DNA of 64,000 nucleotides from Candidatus Korarchaeum sp. Its GTDB lineage: Archaea > Korarchaeota > Korarchaeia > Korarchaeales > Korarchaeaceae. The notes under the pieces are model-generated. The model made no database searches, was not told the origin of the DNA, and saw nothing but the letters and a program-made list of their open reading frames with translations. The stretch spans positions 130,301-194,300 of the forward strand of contig JAJHQZ010000002.1 of assembly GCA_020833055.1 (NCBI GenBank). Direction: 5' to 3'. Below are positions 35,986 through 43,439 of this stretch, piece after piece. Every line of letters starts with the position of its first letter. Position 1 is the stretch's first letter. The position numbers and the translations under genes are program-made.

Positions 35986-36000
35986 GTACGAAGTTCGTAC
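35986..36000. promoter_or_regulatory. Perfect palindrome (operator candidate) in a divergent promoter
   Basis: GTACGAA-G-TTCGTAC is an exact 7-1-7 inverted repeat. It lies 5 bases upstream of the TATA-like TATATTTATT (36006-36015) of the 36045 operon and about 10 bases beyond the TATA element (35967-35976) of the lysC operon, an ideal place for a dimeric winged-helix regulator. Two such regulators are encoded next to it. Confidence 0.6.
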
Positions 36001-36005
36001 ACGCG

Positions 36006-36015
36006 TATATTTATT
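36006..36015 (+). promoter_or_regulatory. TATA box of the 36045 operon
   Basis: TATATTTATT is centred about 35 bp before the GTG at 36045, giving a leader of about 8 bases. It adjoins the palindrome at 35986-36000. Confidence 0.5.
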
Positions 36016-36044
36016 AAGAAGAGTTCTTTACTTATTTAACTAAG

Positions 36045-36707
36045 GTGGCTGAAGTGAGCGATCTGGAGGATACCCTATATAGAGTTGGTAAACTGCTGAT
36101 CTCCCCTAGGGAGGCATTCTACGTCCATTTAGCCGGGAAATATTCCCTCTCTCTCCCAATATTAGTGTATTTAGTCATTAGTTTCTCCTCATCCTCTCTA
36201 TTAGTGAAGTCGATCGCGAGGGTCCTAGGGATACCTAGGATAGGATTCCTCCCTGAGGTGATTTTGGAGTTCTCAGGAGCGATAGGCGTCACTATCTCAG
36301 TTTCCTGGCTCATCTTATATGCCACATTGATACACTTAATCGCGAGGATAATGGGTCATCTGAGCGGTAAGTGGGATGAAGTTCTGAGCGCTTTAGCGTT
36401 CTCATCTGTGCCACAATCCCTCACAGTATTCTCGATGAGTCTATCTTATATACTCAGTAGCTACGAGTTCCTGTTGATCTCCCTAATCTTAGTACCCCTC
36501 ACATACATATGGTCCCTCTACATATTGATCGAGGAAGTCTCACTGATATACGATTCTAGCATAGGCAGATCGATATTAATATCATTCTTTGGACCATTCT
36601 CATTCATAATAGTATCTATTCTCCTCTTCTCTATAATAGGTATACCCGGATTGATAATACCAGTGGTCTCTATGATCGTCATATATTACTGGAGGGAGAT
36701 GAGATGA
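36045..36707 (+). CDS. Yip1-like multi-pass membrane protein
   Basis: The 220-residue protein has a short cytoplasmic N-terminus with an ISPREAFYV segment, then about five hydrophobic helices. The pattern PREAF...LPILVYL...L(G)GxGxWDExLSALAFSSVPQ resembles the Yip1/DUF1282-type membrane family. The role in prokaryotes is not established. The start is a GTG, with another GTG at 36054. It overlaps the next gene by 4 bases, making it first in a five-gene operon to 39516. Confidence 0.7.
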   Translation: MAEVSDLEDTLYRVGKLLISPREAFYVHLAGKYSLSLPILVYLVISFSSSSLLVKSIARVLGIPRIGFLPEVILEFSGAIGVTISVSWLILYATLIHLIARIMGHLSGKWDEVLSALAFSSVPQSLTVFSMSLSYILSSYEFLLISLILVPLTYIWSLYILIEEVSLIYDSSIGRSILISFFGPFSFIIVSILLFSIIGIPGLIIPVVSMIVIYYWREMR

Positions 36708-37330
36708 AGGGAGAGACGCTAGGCGCCTTCCTACTCGCGTTAATGATATTCACATTCTCTGTCTCCCTGATCCCCCTCAGTTACATGAGTTATGGGTCCT
36801 CAGGGGAGATCGTCAGGTTCGAGGGGAAACGCATAGAGATACGCATGGACTTCGGGATCTTGGAGTTCGGTGAGACGAATGGATCTGAACCTTACGCAGT
36901 TATGAGGGGATCCTTGTCATATAAGGAGGGGAAATTTGAAGGATCTATCGGTAGCATCTCTATCTACATCCCTGAGAATTGGAAGGGCTCAGTCAGAGTG
37001 ACTATGAGTTCGGGGATCGTCGCACTCAATGGTAGTGAGATAAATGAGCTAGATATCAAGATGGGCTTGGGTCTCGTTCAAGGGGAGATGATAGCCCTCA
37101 AGAGAGTGTTAATAGATATGAGGACTGGAGCCGTGCGCTTAATGCTGAGGGTCCGGGAGAGTTCAGGGGCGATAGTGAAGTTAAATTGCGACCGCTTCTA
37201 CTTGAGGTACGATGGCGGTAGCTTGAGGGGAGAGAATGCGAATATGACGCTCTGGGAGGGAGAGCTACCGCTTCAAGTTGTTATCAGAACTAATATCGCG
37301 GAGCTCGATGTAATCAGGATGAAGGGTTGA
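36704..37330 (+). CDS. Hypothetical anchored beta-rich protein
   Basis: The 208-residue protein has an N-terminal hydrophobic segment (about residues 6-28) that acts as a signal or anchor, followed by repeated beta-strand pairs (EGKRIEIRMDFGILEF, GSIGSISIYIPENW, GIVALNGSEINELDIK, GEMIALKRVLIDMR). The regular strand repeats recall DUF4097-type beta-helix domains, which are often found next to DUF1700/PspC-like and wHTH genes. It is an extracytoplasmic protein of unknown function and overlaps its neighbour by 4 bases. Confidence 0.7.
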   Translation: MKGETLGAFLLALMIFTFSVSLIPLSYMSYGSSGEIVRFEGKRIEIRMDFGILEFGETNGSEPYAVMRGSLSYKEGKFEGSIGSISIYIPENWKGSVRVTMSSGIVALNGSEINELDIKMGLGLVQGEMIALKRVLIDMRTGAVRLMLRVRESSGAIVKLNCDRFYLRYDGGSLRGENANMTLWEGELPLQVVIRTNIAELDVIRMKG

Positions 37331-37336
37331 TGCGTC

Positions 37337-38002
37337 TTGTACGAGAGGATCAAGATCTATAGGGCTAAGAAGTTGATCGATGCTTTAAGTAGTGAGAGCA
37401 AACTGAAGATCTTGAGGAGGTTATTGGAGAGTCCCGCATCAGCCACAGATTTAGCTAATGAGTTCGGTTTAACTCTCCCAGCGATAACACTACATTTGAA
37501 GGACCTAGAGGAAGCTGGCCTCATAAAGACAGTTGAAGTGAGGAGGGGGAAGGGGAGGCCCGCTAAACTCTACGCATTGACCAGCAAGAGGATCAGCATA
37601 AATATACACCTTAATGAGCTCTTAGGCCTCCCTGAGGAGGATCTGGATTCCTTAGCGCAGGAATACGTTAAGAGGAAGATCGAAAGTGGTTTCAGCGGGA
37701 TAAGTGTAACGGACATAATGGAGACACTCCTAGTCGATAGAGCGACTGCAGCTGCTATAAGCGAGAGGCTCCAGTCAGACCCCCTCCCGATACTAGAGGC
37801 CTTAGGTAAGAAGATACTCGAGAGCTTCGAGGATAGGACTACTGTCACAGAGTTAACGAAGAAGCTGAGATCCGATAGATATTGGATCTTGAGGGCCCTC
37901 AGGAACCTCGAGGAGATGGGCTTAGTCAAGGTTAAGGAAGGTACTGTAGTGAGGGGTGAGGGGAGTGGAGGGCACGGTTCATTGGATGATAGAAGTAGTT
38001 AA
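37337..38002 (+). CDS. Transcriptional regulator with two winged-helix domains (ArsR-like plus second wHTH)
   Basis: The 221-residue protein starts at a TTG. Residues about 12-85 form an ArsR-type winged helix (ALSSESKLKILRRLLESPASATDLANEFGLTLPAITLHLKDLEEAGLI then a basic wing RRGKGRPAKLYALT). Residues 165-210 form a second wHTH (TTVTELTKKLRSDRYWILRALRNLEEMGLV). No metal-binding cysteines are visible. It lies inside the membrane-protein operon and may bind the palindrome at 35986-36000; that link is inference. Confidence 0.82.
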   Translation: MYERIKIYRAKKLIDALSSESKLKILRRLLESPASATDLANEFGLTLPAITLHLKDLEEAGLIKTVEVRRGKGRPAKLYALTSKRISINIHLNELLGLPEEDLDSLAQEYVKRKIESGFSGISVTDIMETLLVDRATAAAISERLQSDPLPILEALGKKILESFEDRTTVTELTKKLRSDRYWILRALRNLEEMGLVKVKEGTVVRGEGSGGHGSLDDRSS

Positions 38003-38684
38003 GGAGTGGGTTAGGGAATTAGGAGCCTTAGGTATATTCCTAGGGGTTATGTTAGAGACGCTGATAACGATAATACCATCGCCCCTCGTCCCGATGATAG
38101 CGGGTTTCTCCCTCATACCGGGTGGTTCGGGAATGATGGAAGCTCTCTACATTTCAACTCTTTTAATAGGTGTAATTGGGAGCCTGGCAGCCACATTAGG
38201 GGCTCTGCTGCACTATCTCATAGGCCTATATGGCGGGAGGGCGCTCATCGACAGATATGGGAAGTATCTGGGGACGAATTCCAGTGAGTTAGATGAGATA
38301 CTCATGAAGATATCCGGGAAAAATGAGATTATCTCGATTTTCATCCTGAGATCAGTTCCTGTATTTCCCCTATCGGTCGTCTCCCTCGGAGCGGGCATGA
38401 TGGGGATGAGGATCCTCCCCTACACTTTGGCTACTCTTGGCGGGACCTTCTTGAGGTACTCATTCCTCGGAATGCTCGGCTTCATGGTCGGGGAGGCTTA
38501 TGAGGAGGTATCCTCCTGGATAGACAGCGTGGAGAATCTCTTAATATTTGCCTCCGTAACGATAGTCCTGCTATACCTAGGGATCAAGAGGGTGAAGGGG
38601 GATGACTCCGGAGTTCTTAGGAAGGGTCTTCCTCAAGGAGATAGGAGGGAAGCTGAGGAGAATCGAGGTGAGAGAGGTAACTGA
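37986..38684 (+). CDS. DedA-family membrane protein
   Basis: DedA/SNARE-associated proteins are inner-membrane proteins implicated in lipid carrier flipping and membrane homeostasis. The N-terminal E-x-x-x-x-x-PSPLVPMIAGF segment, the GxLxxYxxGxxGGRxxxxRYG region (YLIGLYGGRALIDRYG) and the FxxRxxPxxPxxVSLxAG segment (FILRSVPVFPLSVVSLGAGM) fit the family. I chose the ATG at 37986; the ORF start at 37956 would extend into the upstream regulator. Its hydrophilic tail overlaps the next gene by 83 bases and is probably not conserved. Confidence 0.85.
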   Translation: MIEVVKEWVRELGALGIFLGVMLETLITIIPSPLVPMIAGFSLIPGGSGMMEALYISTLLIGVIGSLAATLGALLHYLIGLYGGRALIDRYGKYLGTNSSELDEILMKISGKNEIISIFILRSVPVFPLSVVSLGAGMMGMRILPYTLATLGGTFLRYSFLGMLGFMVGEAYEEVSSWIDSVENLLIFASVTIVLLYLGIKRVKGDDSGVLRKGLPQGDRREAEENRGERGN

Positions 38685-39516
38685 TCCTGAGGATATGAGG
38701 AAACTAATTGATGTCCAAGTGTCCGCCTGGGGGATGCAGGACAGAGATGAGGCCGTCCCGTCGCATGTGCTAAAAGCGGCTTCAGATAACTCAGGTATAG
38801 TCGTAGCTGCCTTCGATATGGATACTGGAGAGGCTCTAGCATTCGCATGGGGCTTCCTCGCTATGGATGAGAGGGGTCTCTATCATTACTCCCATCAGAG
38901 CGCTGTCGTCGATGAGGCGAAGGGCTCTGGTCTGGGATTCATCATAAAGCAAGCTCAGAGGGAAGCAGCGATGAAGAGAGGTCTGAGAAGGGCTAAATGG
39001 ACTTTCGATCCATTACAAGCATTGAACACGAGGTTCAACTTAGGGAAGCTGGGTGTCGTCAGCTGGGAGTACCACGTCAATTATTACGGTTACATGGGAG
39101 ATTCAATAAACAGAGGGTTGAGGACGGACAGGTTGAAGGCTTGGTGGTTCCTCGATAGCGAGAGAGTGATTAGGAAAGCGAGAGGTGAGCTGGAATCACC
39201 GAGTTACGAGGACGCATTAGCGGCTGGTGCTGAAGAAGTAATCGAATTCGATTCTGAGGGGAAACCCTGCGGTTTCAGGAAAATAGATGGTGATCTAGTC
39301 CTAGTGGAGATCCCTAGGAGTATTGAAGAAGCTAGAGCTAAGAATTCAGTTGAGATTTGGAGGAATTGTACAGCGGAGGCGATGATATATTACATGGAGA
39401 GGGGATATATAGATTTCGAAGCTGTAATCGATAAGAGGAGCGGTAGAGTATTCCATTTGCTCTGGAGGAACTCTTTAGATGATATATTGAGCGGCTCCTC
39501 GATAAAACTTCAATGA
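38602..39516 (+). CDS. GNAT-superfamily acetyltransferase, COG3375-like
   Basis: The 304-residue protein has the acyl-CoA loop GSGLGFIIKQAQREAA near residue 115, followed by KWTFDPLQALNTRFNLGKLG, a combination typical of the COG3375 group of GNAT-like proteins. The substrate is unknown. A GGTGAAGGGGG motif just before the ATG at 38602 supports this start although it overlaps dedA by 83 bases; a GTG at 38668 is the alternative. It is the last gene of the operon and convergent with rpoL, which it overlaps by 7 bases. Confidence 0.75.
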   Translation: MTPEFLGRVFLKEIGGKLRRIEVREVTDPEDMRKLIDVQVSAWGMQDRDEAVPSHVLKAASDNSGIVVAAFDMDTGEALAFAWGFLAMDERGLYHYSHQSAVVDEAKGSGLGFIIKQAQREAAMKRGLRRAKWTFDPLQALNTRFNLGKLGVVSWEYHVNYYGYMGDSINRGLRTDRLKAWWFLDSERVIRKARGELESPSYEDALAAGAEEVIEFDSEGKPCGFRKIDGDLVLVEIPRSIEEARAKNSVEIWRNCTAEAMIYYMERGYIDFEAVIDKRSGRVFHLLWRNSLDDILSGSSIKLQ

Positions 39517-39806
39517 TCGACCTTAAGGGAACTCAACTCCTCAATGAAACTATTCTCTATGACCTCATACTTCCTGATGAGTTCCCTGATAGCTCCCTTC
39601 AGCACTTCCCTCGGGTTCAAGCCCTCCCTGACCCTGAGGAACAGTATCGATTCTTCCTTGAGTGGGTGAGGGACATCGTAACCGGCGAACTCCACTCCAT
39701 CGAGGGAGTTCAACTCCTCAACCAGGGGGCTCAGTAGGGTATGCGTCTCTCCCCTTATGAGAACTCTTATCTCATTTCTCGAGACATTAACTACCTCAAT
39801 CTCCAT
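39510..39806 (-). CDS. rpoL: DNA-directed RNA polymerase subunit L (Rpo11)
   Basis: Pairs with Rpo3 (D) to form the alpha-like assembly platform of archaeal RNA polymerase. The 98-residue protein has the family core ETHTLLSPLVEELNSLDGVEFAGYDVPHPL, matching the E-x-HTL...V-x-x-A-x-Y-x-x-PHPL signature. It overlaps the DUF2067-like gene by 11 bases and is the last gene of the trmJ-to-rpoL cluster. Confidence 0.9.
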   Translation of the reverse strand: MEIEVVNVSRNEIRVLIRGETHTLLSPLVEELNSLDGVEFAGYDVPHPLKEESILFLRVREGLNPREVLKGAIRELIRKYEVIENSFIEELSSLKVDH

Positions 39807-40425
39807 AATCCTCCCTCCCTACGAGCTTCTTTATCAATTCCCTCATCACGAGCTCGGGATCTGCTTTGAACCGCCAGAGCCCTTCATCATCTTTCTCCAT
39901 GAACCCCTCCTCCTCAGCTAGTTCTAGGACATCGAAGGGAGAGACACCGGAGTTGACTGAGACAGCTATTATCACTTCCCTAGCCTTCCTCTGCTTAACT
40001 TCATATTTTATCTCCTCAGATAGGGACCTCAGCTCGTGCATCAGACCTATCATCTCCTCCGGCTCTAGTGTCGTATGGAGTACGTCCTCCTTCCAAATAG
40101 CCGTGAGGCCAGCTGCCTTGAGGGAGAGGGTCAATAAGCTCATAGAGATACTACCGTGCTCTGATAACCAATCTGATGGATATCTATAGAGCCCCCCTAC
40201 TGGATTCCTGACCATCCTGAAGTTCCTATAAGATCTCCTCACTATAGCTTCAGAATCCCTGAGTTCCTCTTTATCCCCAAATAAGGTTATTTTCAAGCCC
40301 GAATCTACTGAATATTTACAAGAGTAATCTCTACCTCTCATTCTCTTCTCTAAGTACTCCAAAAAATCCGAAAGCTCAGATTTTTCTAGTGAGAGGACTA
40401 GAGTTCGCTTCCCCTCTCCTGACAT
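39796..40425 (-). CDS. DUF2067-like archaeal conserved protein
   Basis: A 209-residue cytoplasmic protein with an N-terminal ferredoxin-like alpha/beta part (residues 5-75) and a helical C-terminus that ends in a wHTH-like segment (FDVLELAEEEGFMEKDDEGLWRFKADPELVMRELI). I place it in the archaeal DUF2067 group because of its size and its position between rpoL and csl4. Function unknown. It overlaps csl4 by 50 bases, which is long and suggests tight translational coupling. Confidence 0.6.
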   Translation of the reverse strand: MSGEGKRTLVLSLEKSELSDFLEYLEKRMRGRDYSCKYSVDSGLKITLFGDKEELRDSEAIVRRSYRNFRMVRNPVGGLYRYPSDWLSEHGSISMSLLTLSLKAAGLTAIWKEDVLHTTLEPEEMIGLMHELRSLSEEIKYEVKQRKAREVIIAVSVNSGVSPFDVLELAEEEGFMEKDDEGLWRFKADPELVMRELIKKLVGREDYGD

Positions 40426-40981
40426 TCATCAACCCTTCCTTGAAGGGGTTCCACCCGTACTTACTGCTCAACCTCTTATCGAGGTATATCTTACCGCAGT
40501 TCCTACATATTAAAGTATATCCGACCCCCCTGTCTAGCAGAGATCCGCAAGACTCACATATGCTCCTAATCACACCGAGCTCATGAGATCCCTCCATCGT
40601 TACTGTGACGATACCGTTTTCAACGCTCTCTATCTTGACTATAACGATATCACTCGGTCTAGCTCCTATATTCGAGCCCCTCTTCGGCATGGTAGCGTGG
40701 ACAGGAGGTACGAGGAGGCTGACCCTAGGTCTTAGGAGCAGTGTCAGGAAGAGGTTGAAGTTACTCCTATCGGCGCTCCTTATCTCACCCAAAGCGATTT
40801 CTCCAGGTTTAACTGGTAATATTGGTCTCTTAATAGGCTTAACGTTGACTTCTAATTCCTTCCTCTCCAAGAAACCGAGGTGGGAGGAGTAAAGGACTCC
40901 CTCACTCTCGAATATCCCCTCAGCCCCAACGTATTCTTCTACAACACCTATCCTCTCTCCAGGGACGACGATCTCCCTCAT
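40376..40981 (-). CDS. csl4: Exosome subunit Csl4
   Basis: Cap subunit of the archaeal RNA exosome, which binds RNA and recruits partners such as DnaG. The N-terminal domain starts VVPGERIGVVEEYVGAEGIFE. The central S1 RNA-binding domain runs from about residue 60 to 145 (GEIALGEI...VVKIESVENGIVTVTM). The C-terminal zinc ribbon has two CxxC pairs (CESC and CRNC). The 201 residues match. It overlaps the methyltransferase gene by 4 bases. Confidence 0.9.
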   Translation of the reverse strand: MREIVVPGERIGVVEEYVGAEGIFESEGVLYSSHLGFLERKELEVNVKPIKRPILPVKPGEIALGEIRSADRSNFNLFLTLLLRPRVSLLVPPVHATMPKRGSNIGARPSDIVIVKIESVENGIVTVTMEGSHELGVIRSICESCGSLLDRGVGYTLICRNCGKIYLDKRLSSKYGWNPFKEGLMNVRRGEANSSPLTRKI

Positions 40982-41601
40982 CCGACCACCTCAAACCTCA
41001 ATATCTCCACGGGGATCTCGACGACCCTCTTCTTATGATGGGGGAATATCCTCTTGAGGGGGAAGGGCCACCTCTCTACGTGCGTGAGGACAGCCCCCCT
41101 CCTCAGAGCGAACTCCCTCAAGAACTCAGAATTTCCAGCTGAATGCAGGGAATAAACTACCTTAGCTCTCCTCAGAGCGACATCCAGGAATTTAGTATCC
41201 GCGTGCCTCCTCCGAGTGCCGAAGGGAGGGTTCTGGATCACTGTATCCACTTCCTCTGAGAAATCTCTCACATCCATCACCAAAAATCTAGCTCTTTCAA
41301 GCAACCCTAACCTCTCAGCATTTCTCTTAGCGACCTCTACGGCTTCTGGATCTAAATCTATTCCGATAACTGAGGATGCACCGTAAAGGAGTGCTCCTAT
41401 CGCGAGTATCCCATTCCCGCACCCTAAGTCTGCGATGTACTTATTCTCGAGATCTCCCATCATATAGCACATATGTATGAGAGCAGCAGCTAAGTTAGCT
41501 GGCGTGGGGCATTGTTCAAGAGAAGGTTTCGGGTCCCTCAGTCCCTCTAGCTGTTGCAAAATTATTTCAAGCTCCCTCTTCGTCCTTACCCTCAGCCCCA
41601 T
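40978..41601 (-). CDS. METTL5/PrmA-like RNA or protein methyltransferase
   Basis: An SAM-dependent methyltransferase with the DLGCGNGILAIGALLYG binding loop and the catalytic NPPFGT motif, typical of N6-adenine or glutamine methylation. The N-terminal LEQCPTPANLAA segment is characteristic of the archaeal METTL5-like group (consensus LEQYPTP), and METTL5 methylates an adenine of the small-subunit rRNA. Its place beside rpl10e and csl4 supports an RNA target. It overlaps rpl10e by 35 bases. Confidence 0.85.
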   Translation of the reverse strand: MGLRVRTKRELEIILQQLEGLRDPKPSLEQCPTPANLAAALIHMCYMMGDLENKYIADLGCGNGILAIGALLYGASSVIGIDLDPEAVEVAKRNAERLGLLERARFLVMDVRDFSEEVDTVIQNPPFGTRRRHADTKFLDVALRRAKVVYSLHSAGNSEFLREFALRRGAVLTHVERWPFPLKRIFPHHKKRVVEIPVEILRFEVVG

Positions 41602-42103
41602 CCAACTTGATCACATCTATCCTAGTCATATAAGGTATCTTGAGCTTAGCCAACTTCATGCAGTATTTAGCTGCCTCTAAGTGCTGGCCATTGACTCTCA
41701 AGAACATTATCACATCGCCTCTCCTTATCTGCGCTGCTCTCGCATCAGGCTTCCCGAAAGCTAATCTCATCCCCTTCTGAAGTCTCTCAGCTTTATGGAC
41801 ACCAGCCATAGCGTGCTTCCTCAGGATATGGTGAGGATAGGGGACTACCTTGAAGAAATAAGCTTCATCAGAAGGTACAGCCTTCCTTATCTGAGATATT
41901 ACTGTCATCCTAGCTGCTTCTAGAGCGTTGCTCCTGACTTGAAAACTAGCTTCAGCCACTATCCTCACTTCATACTCGAACTTCCCATGGACGTTACCAT
42001 GATCGAACTTCGTTATCTTACTGTATGGTATGCTCTTTATGTACTCCTTCCTCGTATAAGGCCTCTGAAGGGCCCTGTAGTTCCTAGCTGGTCTCAGGGA
42101 CAT
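41567..42103 (-). CDS. rpl10e: 50S ribosomal protein L10e (uL16 family)
   Basis: Large-subunit protein near the A- and P-site tRNAs. The archaeal/eukaryotic N-terminus RPARNYR...RPYTRKEYIKSIP and the segment HHILRKHAMAGVHKAERLQKGMR near residue 90-115 identify it. At 178 residues it is normal. It overlaps trmJ by 20 bases and the methyltransferase gene by 35. Confidence 0.95.
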   Translation of the reverse strand: MSLRPARNYRALQRPYTRKEYIKSIPYSKITKFDHGNVHGKFEYEVRIVAEASFQVRSNALEAARMTVISQIRKAVPSDEAYFFKVVPYPHHILRKHAMAGVHKAERLQKGMRLAFGKPDARAAQIRRGDVIMFLRVNGQHLEAAKYCMKLAKLKIPYMTRIDVIKLDGAEGKDEEGA

Positions 42104-42815
42104 GACCTTTCACCCTAGCTAGAGCATCCCTCACAGCCTTTATAATACCTAACGCTTGGGACGCTTCCTCCTCAGAGATACCGCAGGGGAAGGTCCTCTC
42201 GAAAACCCTCCTCATAGTGAAGAGGAACCTCTCCTTGTCACGCACTCCCCCTACTAGGTCGATTATATCGCCTAGATATCTCATCATCACTTCCCTAACT
42301 TCCCTAGGCGCAGGCCTGACGTTAAACCTAGAGGAGTCCTTGAAAGCTAGGAAGAATTCGTAAAGGATTATTGAAGCTGCATTCGCTACATTTAAGGCTG
42401 GATACTCCTCGCTAGCTGGTATCGTCACTACTATATCGCAGTAAGAGAGTTCCTCAGTAGTCAACCCTATCGACTCCCTCCCAAGGACGAGGCCGTATAC
42501 AGCATCCCAACTAATGTTAGAGATGAAGTCCCTTATCGGGATAGCTCTCCTCTCTACAGAATATCTGCTGACTCTGGCGGTAGTCCCTATCATCAGATCG
42601 ACCCCCTTCCTCGCCTCCTCGAGCGTCGTCAAGATCTCCATCCTCTCTATAATGTCTCTAGCTCTCATAGCCGCAGCTATCGCCCTATCGAAGCTCTCGA
42701 ACATAGGCCTAACGACCCTGAGCTTATCGAAACCGAAGTTCTTCATAGCCCTAGCTATCATCCCCACGTTATCAGCTTTCTCAGGTTCCACTAATATCAC
42801 TATTAGATCGGGCAT
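42084..42815 (-). CDS. trmJ: TrmJ-like tRNA 2'-O-methyltransferase (SPOUT, TrmH family)
   Basis: The SPOUT knot motifs are present: VEPEKADNVGMIARAMKNFGF (N-terminal Asn and Arg of the family), LVLGRESIGLTTEEL, and IPASEEYPALNVANAASIILYE. TrmJ methylates the 2'-OH of position 32 of tRNA; archaeal TrmJ acts on cytidine 32. A C-terminal helical domain of about 75 residues follows. It heads the trmJ-to-rpoL operon. A TATA-like ATTTTAATTT about 26 bp upstream suggests a leaderless start. Confidence 0.88.
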   Translation of the reverse strand: MPDLIVILVEPEKADNVGMIARAMKNFGFDKLRVVRPMFESFDRAIAAAMRARDIIERMEILTTLEEARKGVDLMIGTTARVSRYSVERRAIPIRDFISNISWDAVYGLVLGRESIGLTTEELSYCDIVVTIPASEEYPALNVANAASIILYEFFLAFKDSSRFNVRPAPREVREVMMRYLGDIIDLVGGVRDKERFLFTMRRVFERTFPCGISEEEASQALGIIKAVRDALARVKGHVPETS

Positions 42816-42827
42816 CGGCTCATTGAA

Positions 42828-42848
42828 AAAAGCTAAATTAAAATCTGA
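42828..42848. promoter_or_regulatory. Shared AT-rich divergent promoter of trmJ and the phosphatidyltransferase gene
   Basis: AAAAGCTAAATTAAAATCTG contains TATA-like sites readable in both directions, about 26 bp from the trmJ ATG and about 30 bp from the ATG at 42870. Confidence 0.45.
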
Positions 42849-42869
42849 GTCCCCTTGCTGGGAGTACTG

Positions 42870-43439
42870 ATGCTCGAACGCTTGAGAGGTATTTCCTCTA
42901 AGTTATTCGATGGTTTAGCTGAGATAGCAGTTAAGATAGGGATTAGTGCGAATCTCATCACTATATTAGGGTTCATCTCATTCTTAATATCTATTGTAAG
43001 TCTCTACTTCAGGAAGTCTCTCTTAGCCTCTCTTTTCATATTACTGGGTGGTTTCTTCGATGTGATGGATGGATCCGTAGCTAGGAAGAGAGGGGACTCG
43101 GGAGTTGAAGGGGCATTCATAGACTCCGTTGTAGATAGAGTTGAGGACGGCCTCCTCTTCCTCTTCATGGGGATCTATTCGAGAGAGCTCCTCTGGGCCG
43201 CTCTCACTATACACTCATCGATGCTCACGAGCTACATAAGATCGAGGTCCGAGTCCCTCGGGGTCAGGGGGACGGAGTTCAGTTTAACGGGGAGGGGGGA
43301 GAGGATATTGTTATCAGCGTTATTCTGCGCGATAGATAAAGTGGATTTAGGTCTCATCATAATATCTATCTTGAGTTACTTGACTTGCATCGAGAGATCT
43401 TACATATTCTTCAGGGAAATTAAGAAAAAAGGATCATAG
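42870..43439 (+). CDS. CDP-alcohol phosphatidyltransferase (archaetidylinositol phosphate synthase-like)
   Basis: An integral membrane enzyme that joins a CDP-lipid to a polar alcohol. The catalytic signature D-G-x2-A-R-x8-G-x3-D-x3-D is intact: DGSVARKRGDSGVEGAFIDSVVDR, near residues 72-95. About six helices follow in 190 residues. In archaea the natural product is archaetidylinositol phosphate or a related phospholipid, but the alcohol acceptor cannot be set by sequence alone. The ATG at 42870 is preferred over the TTG at 42855. It is convergent with aEF-2 and overlaps its end by 6 bases. Confidence 0.88.
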   Translation: MLERLRGISSKLFDGLAEIAVKIGISANLITILGFISFLISIVSLYFRKSLLASLFILLGGFFDVMDGSVARKRGDSGVEGAFIDSVVDRVEDGLLFLFMGIYSRELLWAALTIHSSMLTSYIRSRSESLGVRGTEFSLTGRGERILLSALFCAIDKVDLGLIIISILSYLTCIERSYIFFREIKKKGS

